Shown here: in pieces, positions 34,473 to 44,538 of the stretch
Layout: the number at the start of each line of letters is the position of its first letter
Position numbering within the stretch: the first letter of the stretch is position 1
Origin: Algibacter pectinivorans
GTDB lineage: Bacteria; Bacteroidota; Bacteroidia; Flavobacteriales; Flavobacteriaceae
Direction: 5' to 3'
Assembly: GCF_900112595.1 (NCBI RefSeq)
Contig: NZ_FOMI01000004.1
Span: forward strand, 124,001-188,000
Length of the DNA stretch: 64,000 nt
Position numbers and translations under genes: made by a program
The notes under the pieces: generated by a model
Database searches by the model: none
Told to the model about the DNA's origin: nothing
Seen by the model: only the letters and a program-made list of their open reading frames with translations

Positions 34473-35024
34473 TTGAAGGCACTTTTTGTAAAATACAGGT
34501 CGGTAATAAAATTTATCCTTACGTTTTTGTTGGTTTATACCGTATTATCAGTAGGTTATAAGTTGTATTTACAGTTTTCGGACGGGTCTAAATTTTATCC
34601 AGATTATTTTACGCATTTAGTGGCTGCGCAAACCGAAAACTTATTAAATGGTTTTGGTTACCCTACGCAAGTGCTACCACATCCAGATGAGCCATCCATG
34701 AAAGTATTATTAAATGGAAAGTACGTAGCAAGAATTATAGAAGGTTGTAATGGCTTTAGTGTAATTATCTTGTTTATAGCCTTTATTGTGGCTTTCTCAG
34801 GGAAACTAAAAACAACGCTATTTTACATCCTTTCTGGTAGTGTTCTGGTCTATATTGTAAACGTATTGCGCATTGTGGTGTTAACCATTGGCTTGTATTA
34901 TTACCCCGAATATGAAGATGTTTTGCATACCGTGGTTTTTCCTGGAATAATTTACGGTATGGTATTTTTATTATGGGTTTTTTGGGTAAACCGCTTTTCT
35001 AAATTAAATAAAAAGGATGCATAA
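34473..35024 (+). CDS. xrtF: Exosortase family protein XrtF
   Basis: 183 residues, about five membrane segments. It has the exosortase catalytic triad: Cys92 in EGCNGFSV, Arg133 in VNVLRIVVL and His152 in EDVLHTVVFPG. Exosortases are membrane cysteine transpeptidases that process proteins with C-terminal sorting signals; XrtF is the short Bacteroidota form. The start is TTG at 34473. It overlaps the associated membrane protein gene by 8 bp, forming the standard XrtF pair. Confidence 0.88.
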   Translation: MKALFVKYRSVIKFILTFLLVYTVLSVGYKLYLQFSDGSKFYPDYFTHLVAAQTENLLNGFGYPTQVLPHPDEPSMKVLLNGKYVARIIEGCNGFSVIILFIAFIVAFSGKLKTTLFYILSGSVLVYIVNVLRIVVLTIGLYYYPEYEDVLHTVVFPGIIYGMVFLLWVFWVNRFSKLNKKDA

Positions 35025-35445
35025 AATTGTAGCAACCATATTGGTTTTAGTGTTTGTTGTCCTGCTGGTTTTAATACGGTTTTATGAAGACGTTTTGTTT
35101 TACGATCCGTATTTAACTTTTTTTCAAAACGACTATTTATATATTGATAGTCCACGACGCGAAATAGCAAAATTAGTTGGATTTACAACGTTGCGCTATG
35201 CTTTAAACACGGTAGTTTCATTGGCTATTTTGTTGGTTGTATTTAAAGATAAAAGCATTATAAAATTTTCTGCTTTAATTTATGTGTTAGCCTTTTTAGC
35301 ACTCATGGTGTTTTATCTGTATTTTGTAATTAACCCAAGGCAAGAGGACTATTATTTGTTTTTTAATATCCGTAGGTTTTTAATACAGCCAATACTTTTA
35401 ATACTGCTATTGCCAGCGTTTTATTACCACAATATTAAAAACTGA
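35017..35445 (+). CDS. Exosortase F system-associated membrane protein
   Basis: 142 residues with about four membrane helices. Blocks RFYEDVLFYDPYLTFF, PRREIAKLVGFTTLRYALNT and the C-terminal YYLFFNIRRFLIQPILLILLLPAFYY (read in pieces) match the small protein that nearly always follows XrtF. Overlaps xrtF by 8 bp. Role in the sorting system unknown. Confidence 0.85.
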   Translation: MHKIVATILVLVFVVLLVLIRFYEDVLFYDPYLTFFQNDYLYIDSPRREIAKLVGFTTLRYALNTVVSLAILLVVFKDKSIIKFSALIYVLAFLALMVFYLYFVINPRQEDYYLFFNIRRFLIQPILLILLLPAFYYHNIKN

Positions 35446-35529
35446 ATCTACCCAGTACTTTATAAAACCGAAGTGTTAATCATTTTATAAATGGGCCGTA
35501 GAGTCTCGAATTTTTCGTAATTTTGCAGC

Positions 35530-35931
35530 GTGATAAAAGCACTATTACATAAAAGTTTTTCGGCCTTAATGGCATTACTCGTATTGTTTTCGACGGTATC
35601 TTTTACCATTGAAAAGCATTTTTGTGGTGATGTTTTAGTAGCTGTATCTATGTTTGCTGATGCCCAAAAGTGCGAAATGGAAGCTTTAGAAGTGCTTTTA
35701 AAGAAAACATGTTGTAAAGACGAGATTGATGTTTTTAAAGGACAAGATGAACTAACAGTATCTACCTTTGAAGATTTAGATTTTGAAAAACAGCAATTTC
35801 TTGCAGCTTTTACATACAGCTATATATCTTGTTTTGCGAGTTTGCCAAAACAAACTATCCCACATAAAGATTATTCTCCACCTAATTTGGTCACTGATAT
35901 TCAGGTTTTAGACCAAGTTTTTATTATTTGA
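35530..35931 (+). CDS. HYC_CC_PP-type small cysteine protein
   Basis: 133 residues from a GTG start at 35530. It has a hydrophobic signal segment (about 8-27), then EKHFCGD, a KTCCKDE pair, and YSPP near the C-terminus, the Cys/Pro pattern for which this Bacteroidota family is named. Probably periplasmic; the paired cysteines suggest metal or redox work. It precedes the HMA-MauE, TonB receptor and secreted HMA genes and belongs functionally with them. Confidence 0.78.
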   Translation: MIKALLHKSFSALMALLVLFSTVSFTIEKHFCGDVLVAVSMFADAQKCEMEALEVLLKKTCCKDEIDVFKGQDELTVSTFEDLDFEKQQFLAAFTYSYISCFASLPKQTIPHKDYSPPNLVTDIQVLDQVFII

Positions 35932-36024
35932 TTTATAGATTTTTTAAGCCTCATAAGTAAGGGGTTTTAGGTTTTCGCTTTCGCGGAAATATAAAAAGGT
36001 TTATTAATTCAAATAAATTTCAAA

Positions 36025-36750
36025 ATGAAACATACATATACAGTTACAGGCATGACCTGTAATGGCTGCAGAACCTCTGTTGAAACCAAATTAAATGCGA
36101 TTGATGGTGTTACAAAAGCATCAGTAGATTTAGAAACAACTGAAGCCGTTATTGAAATGAATAGGCATGTTGCTTTAAAGGAAATTCAAAACGCATTACC
36201 TGAAAAATATACGATACTAGAAAAGAAAGCATCTAATGTTTTCAATACGGCTTCAACTCAAGCAGAAGCAGAAAAATCAGAATTAAAACAACTCTTTCCT
36301 TTGTTTTTAATATTTGGTTATATCATTGCAGCTTCTGTTTTACTAAACTACAAGTCTTGGGATACAACTGGTTTTATGCTCGATTTTATGGGCTTATTCT
36401 ATATTGTGTTTAGTTTTTTCAAACTCCTCGATTTAAAAGGGTTTCCAGAATCATTTAAAATGTACGATCCGCTAGCTAAAGCAATTCCTGCTTATGGTTG
36501 GGTTTATCCGTTTATAGAATTGGGGCTTGGTGTTATGTTTTTAATGCGCATTGAAATTTTATTTGCATTAATTATCACTTTAGTTGTTTTAGGAATTACC
36601 ACTATTGGAGTAACAAAAACATTGCTAGATAAAAAGTCTATACAATGTGCCTGCTTAGGAACGGCATTAAAACTCCCTATGACTAAAGCTACTTTTATTG
36701 AAAACAGCATTATGATTGTAATGGCTGTGATTATGTTATTATCGAATTAA
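36025..36750 (+). CDS. HMA metal-binding domain fused to a MauE/DoxX-like membrane domain
   Basis: 241 residues. Residues 1-68 form a heavy-metal-associated ferredoxin fold with GMTCNGC (Cys12, Cys15). Residues about 90-240 form four membrane helices of the MauE/DoxX redox type, including the conserved CACLGTALKLPMTK. It would bind a soft metal, most likely copper, on the cytoplasmic or outer face and pass it, or electrons, through the membrane. Transport direction is not readable. It lies about 95 bp after the Cys protein gene and is followed by repeat D. Confidence 0.85.
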   Translation: MKHTYTVTGMTCNGCRTSVETKLNAIDGVTKASVDLETTEAVIEMNRHVALKEIQNALPEKYTILEKKASNVFNTASTQAEAEKSELKQLFPLFLIFGYIIAASVLLNYKSWDTTGFMLDFMGLFYIVFSFFKLLDLKGFPESFKMYDPLAKAIPAYGWVYPFIELGLGVMFLMRIEILFALIITLVVLGITTIGVTKTLLDKKSIQCACLGTALKLPMTKATFIENSIMIVMAVIMLLSN

Positions 36751-36771
36751 TATAAAATGGTGTTAGCCCTT

Positions 36772-36855
36772 GCGTTAGGGATTGAACGGCATGTTTAAGC
36801 TCCCGACCTAAGGAGGAGCGAGTAGTGAAAGCCCGACCCCTTGTGGGTAACGCCC
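36772..36855 (+). repeat. Structured intergenic repeat, copy D
   Basis: It starts GCGTTAGGGATTGAACGG, has a central stem GCTCC/GGAGC, then GAAAGCCCGACCCC and ends GGGTAACGCCC. It begins 21 bp after the HMA-MauE stop and ends 18 bp before the receptor ATG, so it lies in the 5' leader of the receptor gene. Groups with copies B and C. Confidence 0.85.
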
Positions 36856-36873
36856 AAATTAAATTTATTAAGA

Positions 36874-39126
36874 ATGAAAAGAATTATATATATAATTGTA
36901 ATGCTTCCGGTTTTGCTGTTTTCGCAAGAAAAAATTACAGGCAAAATACTTGATGCTTACGATAAAACCCAAGAAATAGGGTTGGCAGGTGCTAACGTTT
37001 ATTGGCAGGGTAAAGAGGTTGGAACAGTAACCGATATTGATGGTAATTTTTCGCTATCGTACAAGCCAGAATACCGCAAGCTTATTATAAGTTACGTTGG
37101 TTTTAAAACAGATACATTAACGGTTAATGCGCCTAAAAAAATTAAGCATTGGTTGCAACCTAGCGATAATTTAGATGCCGTTATGGTAAAATCTAGAAAG
37201 CAAACCACCGCGAAATCGTATTATAAATCGGCTAACGTTATTAATGTAAGTAGTGCAGAGTTATTAAAGGCGGCTTGTTGTAATCTTTCGGAGAGTTTTG
37301 AAACAAACCCTTCTATAGACGTTAATTTTGCCGATGCTATGACGGGAACACGACAAATTAAAATGCTAGGGTTAACGAGTCCTTATATTTTAATTGCCAC
37401 CGAAAATATCCCGTCTATTCGTGGGGCATCGCAAGCCTATGGTTTAAGTTTTATTCCGGGAACTTGGGTGGAAAGTATTCAAATTACCAAAGGTGCCGGT
37501 AGCGTGGTTAATGGGTTTGAAAGTATTGCTGGCCAAATTAATGCCGAATTGGTTAAACCATCTACCGACGATAAATTGTTTGTTAACTTATACGGCGCAT
37601 CTAGCGAGCGGTTGGAGCTTAATACACACATAAACACTAAGGTGAGCGATAAATGGCATACGGGTTTGTATGTTCATGGTAATACACATAATGGAGCGCA
37701 TGATGTTAATGACGATGGCTTTTTGGATATGCCAAAATTTAATCAAATTAACTTGATGAATCGTTGGCAATATACCGATACAGAAAAGGGTTTTGTAAGC
37801 TTTGTTAATTTGAAGTTTTTAAATGATGAAAAGCAAATGGGCGAGTTGGATTTTAATCCAGAAACCGATAAGCTAACTACCAATAATTGGGGTGGCGAAA
37901 TTGATACGAAACGTTACGAGATTTCTGCTAAATTTGGTTATGTTAACCCGGAAATTCCTTGGCAAAGTATTGGGGTGCAAACGGCGTTTAGTAGCCATAA
38001 ACAAGATTCGTATTTTGGTTTAAATACTTATGATATTACACATAACAGTTTATATGCTAATGCTATTTATAACTCTATAATTAGCGATTCTAGACATAAA
38101 ATAAAAACAGGAATTAGTTATACTTACGATCATTACGACGAGTTTGTAAATGCGGGGGCGTTAGATGCAGATTTTGAAAGAACAGAAAATTCGGTAGGTG
38201 CGTTTTTTGAGTATAGTTTTGATAATTTGGAGCTGTTTAATCTTACCGCAGGTGTGCGTGTGGATCATCATAATTTGTTAGGTGAATTTATAACACCACG
38301 AGTACATGCGCGTTATTCGCCTTGGAGTAAATCGGCCTTTAGAGCATCGTTTGGTAGAGGGAAACGAAGTGCTAATATTTTTACCGAAAACCAACAACTG
38401 TTCTCTACATCTAGACAAATTAATATTCTAGATACAGGAGGAAGTGTGTATGGTTTAGACCCAGAAATTGCATGGAATTATGGCGTATCTTATTTACAAG
38501 ATTTTAATCTTTTTGGTAGGAAAGCCGATATAACATTAGATTATTATAAAACCGATTTTAAAAATCAAATTGTAGTAGATTGGGAAACCCCTACCGAGAT
38601 AAATTTTTATAATCTAGACGGAAAAAGTTTTGCAAATAGTTTTCAGGCCGAATTGAATTATAATGTTTTTGAGCATGTAGATTTGCGAATGGCTTATAAA
38701 TTTTATGATGTAAAAACCGATTATAATTCGGGCAGATTAGAGCGCCCGTTAACACCTAAACATCGCTTTTTTGCAAATATTGGATACGAGACCGAACATA
38801 ACGAAACTAAACTCGATTTCTGGAAGTTTGATACCACCTTTAATTGGTTAAGCGACCAACGTTATGCCAATACAAGTGCAAACCCTACCCAGTATCAATT
38901 GCCCGAGCGAACACCAACGGTGGCAACTTTAAATGCGCAAATAACCCGAGTATTTTCTCCAAAATTTGAAGTATATTTAGGTGGTGAGAATATTACAAAT
39001 TTAAGGCAGTCTAATCCTATTTTAGGTGCAGAAGACCCCTTTGGTGCGAATTTTGATTCTACCTTTGTATATGGCCCCATTTTTGGAAGCATGTATTATG
39101 CTGGCTTGCGATTTAAACTTCGTTAG
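36874..39126 (+). CDS. TonB-dependent outer-membrane receptor with carboxypeptidase-like domain
   Basis: 750 residues from ATG 36874; the frame extends back through repeat D but MKRIIYIIVMLPVLLFSQ is a proper signal peptide. A CarboxypepD-regulatory-like domain follows (about 20-105: VYWQGKEVGTVTDIDGNFSLSY), then the plug (about 130-240) and the beta-barrel ending in YAGLRFKLR with an aromatic/hydrophobic last strand. Substrate not readable. Flanked by two HMA-domain genes, so import of a metal or metallophore, perhaps copper, is the best guess. Confidence 0.88.
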   Translation: MKRIIYIIVMLPVLLFSQEKITGKILDAYDKTQEIGLAGANVYWQGKEVGTVTDIDGNFSLSYKPEYRKLIISYVGFKTDTLTVNAPKKIKHWLQPSDNLDAVMVKSRKQTTAKSYYKSANVINVSSAELLKAACCNLSESFETNPSIDVNFADAMTGTRQIKMLGLTSPYILIATENIPSIRGASQAYGLSFIPGTWVESIQITKGAGSVVNGFESIAGQINAELVKPSTDDKLFVNLYGASSERLELNTHINTKVSDKWHTGLYVHGNTHNGAHDVNDDGFLDMPKFNQINLMNRWQYTDTEKGFVSFVNLKFLNDEKQMGELDFNPETDKLTTNNWGGEIDTKRYEISAKFGYVNPEIPWQSIGVQTAFSSHKQDSYFGLNTYDITHNSLYANAIYNSIISDSRHKIKTGISYTYDHYDEFVNAGALDADFERTENSVGAFFEYSFDNLELFNLTAGVRVDHHNLLGEFITPRVHARYSPWSKSAFRASFGRGKRSANIFTENQQLFSTSRQINILDTGGSVYGLDPEIAWNYGVSYLQDFNLFGRKADITLDYYKTDFKNQIVVDWETPTEINFYNLDGKSFANSFQAELNYNVFEHVDLRMAYKFYDVKTDYNSGRLERPLTPKHRFFANIGYETEHNETKLDFWKFDTTFNWLSDQRYANTSANPTQYQLPERTPTVATLNAQITRVFSPKFEVYLGGENITNLRQSNPILGAEDPFGANFDSTFVYGPIFGSMYYAGLRFKLR

Positions 39127-39209
39127 AAAAATAGAAGTTTAAATTATTAACTAGAAAATTAATTAAGAGACCTCTAGCGAGGATATTAAAAATATTAAAT
39201 AATTAAAAC

Positions 39210-39605
39210 ATGAAAAAACTATTAGTAATAGCTTTAATGCTAACCGGAACATTAACATTTGCACAGAATAAAAATGCCAAAGGATTGATAGAGGTAGATG
39301 GTATTTGTGGAATGTGTAAAGCACGTATTGAAAAGGCTTGTTTAAACACAAAAGGCGTAAAGTTTGCCGATTGGAGTATAGACACCCATGAGTTGAAATT
39401 AATTTTCGACGACCGCAAAACAAGCGTTGCTACCATAGAAAAGCAAGTGCTTGCTGCTGGACACGATACTAAAGCATTTAAGGCTACCGATGAAGCTTAT
39501 GCTACTGTGCACCCATGTTGTAAATATCGTGATGAGGCGATAATTGATGACCATGCTCCAAAAAAAGAACATGAGCATAAGCATGAAGACGGCGAAAACC
39601 ATTAA
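39210..39605 (+). CDS. Secreted HMA-domain metal-binding protein with a His-rich tail
   Basis: 131 residues: signal peptide (about 1-19, ending TFAQ), an HMA domain with GICGMC (Cys33, Cys36), a CysCys pair in HPCCKYRDE, and a C-terminal tail rich in His and Glu (KKEHEHKHEDGENH). A periplasmic metal chaperone or buffer is likely, consistent with the TonB receptor 84 bp upstream. It closes the metal group at 35.5-39.6 kb. Confidence 0.85.
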   Translation: MKKLLVIALMLTGTLTFAQNKNAKGLIEVDGICGMCKARIEKACLNTKGVKFADWSIDTHELKLIFDDRKTSVATIEKQVLAAGHDTKAFKATDEAYATVHPCCKYRDEAIIDDHAPKKEHEHKHEDGENH

Positions 39606-39614
39606 CATTAAACT

Positions 39615-39980
39615 ATGAAACCAACTCCAAAACATAATGCGCGAGTTGCAAAATTAACTTTTGCATCTGTATATCCACATTATATTGCAAAAGTGGAGAA
39701 AAAAGGTAGAACGAAAGATGAACTTTTACAAGTTATTACTTGGTTAACGGGATTCGATGAGGTTAAATTACAGCAGCTTATTGATGATAAAGTGACTTTT
39801 GAAACCTTTTTTAAAGAGGCTAAATTAAACCCAAATGCAAAGTTAATTAAAGGTGTTATTTGTGGGTATAGAATAGAAGATATTGATAACCCTTTAACAA
39901 GGCAAGCAAGGTATTTAGATAAATTGGTAGACGAATTGGCTAGAGGTAGAAAGATGGAAAAGATATTACGAACATCTTAA
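39615..39980 (+). CDS. DUF2200 family protein
   Basis: 121 residues, cytoplasmic, basic. Blocks ARVAKLTFASVYPHYIAKVEKKGRT (in pieces), TWLTGFDEVKLQQ, VTFETFFKEAKLNPNA and KGVICGYRIEDIDNPLTRQARYLDKLVDELARGRKMEKI (in pieces) match the DUF2200 family, which has no known function. It starts 9 bp after the HMA gene but is probably unrelated in function. Confidence 0.85.
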   Translation: MKPTPKHNARVAKLTFASVYPHYIAKVEKKGRTKDELLQVITWLTGFDEVKLQQLIDDKVTFETFFKEAKLNPNAKLIKGVICGYRIEDIDNPLTRQARYLDKLVDELARGRKMEKILRTS

Positions 39981-39999
39981 GTGAAATTAATTTTTAAAT

Positions 40000-40350
40000 A
40001 TGCCTAAAGCGCAATATCGTATTTATGTTATAGAATTGTCTAAACGAGTGTTTACTGAAAATGCTAAGTTTCGTGCAGCAAATCCGCAATTTAATGGCGT
40101 ATTGGAATGTTTGTATGTGGGTATGACAAGTAAAACGCCCAAAGAAAGATTCATCCAACATAAAACAGGGTATAGAAATAGGAAAGGCTATAAGTTGTCG
40201 TCCAATATTGTACAGAAATACGGATCGTATTTAAGACCAAGTTTGTACAATCATATCGATCCTATAAGTTCTAGAGCCGAAGCTTTAAAAATGGAAGAAG
40301 CATTAGCTTTAGAGTTACGCAGAAAACGTTATGCGGTTTGGTTTAATTAA
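40000..40350 (+). CDS. GIY-YIG nuclease-like small protein
   Basis: 116 residues, very basic. RIYVIEL and LYVGMTSKTPKERFIQHKTG match the GIY and YIG strands and the following catalytic-Arg helix of the GIY-YIG fold, with about 30 residues between the two strands, more than usual. A Glu in KMEEALALELRRKRYAVW could be the metal ligand. It starts 19 bp after the DUF2200 gene. Nuclease activity is inferred from motifs only. Confidence 0.7.
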   Translation: MPKAQYRIYVIELSKRVFTENAKFRAANPQFNGVLECLYVGMTSKTPKERFIQHKTGYRNRKGYKLSSNIVQKYGSYLRPSLYNHIDPISSRAEALKMEEALALELRRKRYAVWFN

Positions 40351-40371
40351 AAATTGAAACATATAAAATAG

Positions 40372-40404
40372 AAAAGCCTTTGATGAAAATCAAAGGCTTT
40401 TAAG
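40372..40404. terminator. Bidirectional terminator between the GIY-YIG gene and groEL
   Basis: Perfect 13 bp stem AAAAGCCTTTGAT (40372-40384) with ATCAAAGGCTTTT (40389-40401) and a GAAA loop. Convergent genes on both sides. Confidence 0.85.
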
Positions 40405-40445
40405 TTTATAAATTGACAGGAGTCAATGTGCATCGGTATTTACCA

Positions 40446-42089
<1,644 letters not shown>

Positions 42090-42199
42090 TTAAAATTTTT
42101 AAATCTCAATTTTCAAAATTTAAAATCCCAAAATTGGAATTAGAATGTTTTATTGAGAATTTTTGGAATTTTGTTTTTTTAATTTTTTGGAATTTGCAA

Positions 42200-42475
42200 T
42201 TAGATAATTGCCAATATATCACTCTCACGCATGATTAAATAATCATTACCTTCAAGTTTAAGTTCTGTTCCTGCATATTTTCCATATAAAACGGTGTCTC
42301 CAACTTTAACTGTAATAGGCTCGTCTTTTGTTCCTGGGCCAGCAGCAACTACAGTACCTTTTTGTGGTTTTTCTTTGGCATTATCTGGAATAATAATTCC
42401 TGAAGCTGTTTTTGTTTCGGCAGCAGCAGGTTCAATTAGAACACGATCTGCTAAGGGTTTAATGTTTAATGACAT
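42200..42475 (-). CDS. groES: Co-chaperonin GroES
   Basis: 91 residues: [16 protein letters not shown], the mobile loop ([21 protein letters not shown] in pieces), [14 protein letters not shown] and DILAII. Caps GroEL. It lies downstream of secG across a terminator, so the groESL pair likely has its own promoter in 42476-42560, where no CIRCE element is visible. Confidence 0.98.
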   Translation of the reverse strand: MSLNIKPLADRVLIEPAAAETKTASGIIIPDNAKEKPQKGTVVAAGPGTKDEPITVKVGDTVLYGKYAGTELKLEGNDYLIMRESDILAII

Positions 42476-42564
42476 TTTTATATAGTTTTTTATAATTAAT
42501 ATTAACGTTTAAGGACGGTGCTAAAAATGTGCCATTACTTGCTAACTGACAAACTTGCAGAAAC

Positions 42565-42597
42565 AAAAAATGCCAACTTATAAAGTTGGCATTTTTT
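42565..42597. terminator. Terminator of the miaB-secG unit
   Basis: Stem TGCCAACTT (42571-42579) with AAGTTGGCA (42583-42591), A run before and T run after, so usable on either strand. It lies 20 bp after the secG stop (minus direction). Confidence 0.8.
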
Positions 42598-42616
42598 GTT
42601 TGTTTTTGTCCTAAAA

Positions 42617-42973
42617 TTACTCTGCTACAGAATCCTCTGGCGTTGCAGTTGTTGTGTCAGTTGTTGTAGGTACAGCTGGTAAAGGTTGTGTACTTGGTGC
42701 ATCGGCGTCATATGCTTTAGATTCTACTCCTGCACTTCCTCTGTCAATGGCAATGTTTGATACTAGTATTAATACTAATAGCAAAGTTGCTAATGTCCAT
42801 GTACTTTTATCTAAAAAGTCGGTTGTCTTTTTTACACCACCTAATTGTTGTGTACCGCCTCCACCAAAAGATGAAGATAATCCGCCACCTTTAGGGTTTT
42901 GAACCATAATTACAACGATTAGCAAAAATGCTACAACTACTATAAGGACTAAAAATATTGTAAACGTACTCAT
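42617..42973 (-). CDS. secG: Preprotein translocase subunit SecG
   Basis: 118 residues: two membrane helices (about 2-22 and 55-75) joined by the conserved QNPKGGGLSSSFGGGG stretch. The Ala/Thr/Pro-rich acidic tail is typical of Bacteroidota SecG. It overlaps the preceding gene by one base. Part of SecYEG. Confidence 0.95.
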   Translation of the reverse strand: MSTFTIFLVLIVVVAFLLIVVIMVQNPKGGGLSSSFGGGGTQQLGGVKKTTDFLDKSTWTLATLLLVLILVSNIAIDRGSAGVESKAYDADAPSTQPLPAVPTTTDTTTATPEDSVAE

Positions 42974-43932
42974 TATTCTCTATTATTTTGTTCTTGTATG
43001 TGCTCTACAGCTTTAATTTGGTTTGCAAAGAAACTACTTTTTTCTGGATATTTCAAACTTAAAATTTTATATGATTGAATTGCTTTTTTGTAGTTTTTTT
43101 GTTCAACATAAATACGCGCTAAAGTCTCGGTCATTAAAGCTTCTGGCTGTATCATTTGTGCGTTTGCCAAGTTTCCTTTGGAAGGCGCTGTTTTATTAGG
43201 TGTTATTTTTGGGTTTTTAGCTATAAACTTATCGATAAGTTGAAACTTTTCGGACTTAGCTAATCCTTTTGAAGGTGAGTCTTTATCGGGTGTTTCCTGC
43301 TGTGTGCTTGGTTCTACTTCTTGCTCGCGTTGAATAGGTTTAAACTTCGAGAGTTTTAGCCACTCGTTAAAAGAATGCGTTTCTTTTTTATCAAATTGAA
43401 GTGGTTGTCCGAGGTTTAAAAGGTCTTCGGCGGTTGCTTCTTGGGTTTTGTTTTCGTTGTTAGTGTTTTCGATTTCTTCTGATTCGTCTAATTTAAAACC
43501 TGTAAATTTTTTAGGTCTATATTCTTTGGGTTCAAATAAAGCAGGGTCTAAAACGCCATCGGTATCTTTAATTTGTTGTTTTAAAATATCATCGATGGTT
43601 ACACTGCGGTTAACCGAGATATCTTCAACATTTACAGAGATGCCTTTTAAGCTTTCTGTATTTCTTTTAATGGCCTTAGATATTTCATTTTGAATGAAAG
43701 CTTCAGAGGTTATATAATCGAATAAAATACTACGATCGGTTGTGTAAGCAGCTGTTGTTTTAAGCTCTTGGTTGTATAAAATGCTGCTTTGGTTTTTTAA
43801 TCCTTTTAAGTGAATAGCACGCGCAGCTTGAAAATATGGAAACCTATCAATAATAGATTTTACAGCCTCGGTTTGCTCATGCGAAATGGCTTGCGGATGT
43901 TGTAAAATATATGTAAAATCTGTTTGATTCAT
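42973..43932 (-). CDS. Protein of unknown function with C-terminal TPR-like helices
   Basis: 319 residues, no signal peptide. The N-terminal third is helical (TDFTYILQHPQAISHEQ, FPYFQAARAIHLKGL). The middle is charged, low in complexity and probably disordered. The last 60 residues (ALMTETLARIYVEQKNYKKAIQSYKILSLKYPEKS, in pieces) are one or two TPR units. Genes of this form sit between lptE and secG in related genomes. Function unknown; TPR suggests a binding scaffold. Confidence 0.8.
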   Translation of the reverse strand: MNQTDFTYILQHPQAISHEQTEAVKSIIDRFPYFQAARAIHLKGLKNQSSILYNQELKTTAAYTTDRSILFDYITSEAFIQNEISKAIKRNTESLKGISVNVEDISVNRSVTIDDILKQQIKDTDGVLDPALFEPKEYRPKKFTGFKLDESEEIENTNNENKTQEATAEDLLNLGQPLQFDKKETHSFNEWLKLSKFKPIQREQEVEPSTQQETPDKDSPSKGLAKSEKFQLIDKFIAKNPKITPNKTAPSKGNLANAQMIQPEALMTETLARIYVEQKNYKKAIQSYKILSLKYPEKSSFFANQIKAVEHIQEQNNRE

Positions 43933-43957
43933 TGGTTGTGCCTTATTTTTTAAACTA

Positions 43958-44464
43958 CTACCATTTTGCTAATGTAGCATTAAACATGTCTTGAGTTATA
44001 CGTTCAAATATTTCTTCGTGTGCTGTTGTTTTTACGCTTCCAATTAATTGTGTGCTTGCAGGGTAGTCATAGAAAAAAGAAAAACTTTGTTCTAAATCGT
44101 CTTCTTCTTTTTTAGTGTTTAAAAAACGTAATTTAACACTAATTGTTAGTCGATTTTGAGCTGCTGTATTTGCAGAGGTTGCCGTAGTAGGCGAAATTCT
44201 ATAATCTGTAATTTCGCCTTCATAAATTAAATCACCGTTATTTGGGTTTAGCGTTAAATTGGTTTGGTTTAAAATATAGTCTTCAAGGGCTATTTTAAAA
44301 TCGTTTTCTAGACCGGGTTCTACTAATAAAGCTGTGTTTTCAAATCGGTTTACCTGAAAAGTTTCTGTGCCAGGAGGAATTGATGCTCCTGTAAATGAGT
44401 ATATGCCACAGCTAAATAAAGTTAAAGTTAATAGCAGGATAATGATGTGATTTAAATGTTTCAT
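43958..44464 (-). CDS. lptE: LPS-assembly lipoprotein LptE family
   Basis: 168 residues with lipoprotein signal (LTLFSCGIYSF, Cys19). Beta-rich mature part: ASIPPGTETFQVNRFENTA, YEGEITDYRISP, LTISVKLRFLNTKKEED and FSFFYDY match Bacteroidota LptE. Plugs LptD and delivers LPS to the outer membrane. It follows the sigma-54-type activator by about 75 bp. Confidence 0.87.
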   Translation of the reverse strand: MKHLNHIIILLLTLTLFSCGIYSFTGASIPPGTETFQVNRFENTALLVEPGLENDFKIALEDYILNQTNLTLNPNNGDLIYEGEITDYRISPTTATSANTAAQNRLTISVKLRFLNTKKEEDDLEQSFSFFYDYPASTQLIGSVKTTAHEEIFERITQDMFNATLAKW

Positions 44465-44538
44465 TTGTTAAGTTGGTGTGTAACTTATAGTTTTTGTGCT
44501 TGTTATAGTGTAATTGTAACGAATAACTTTACTTAATG

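Noticed and set aside
36841-36873. Upstream TTG extension of the TonB receptor frame
   Set aside because: It lies in repeat element D and would put 11 residues before a perfect signal peptide beginning at ATG 36874.
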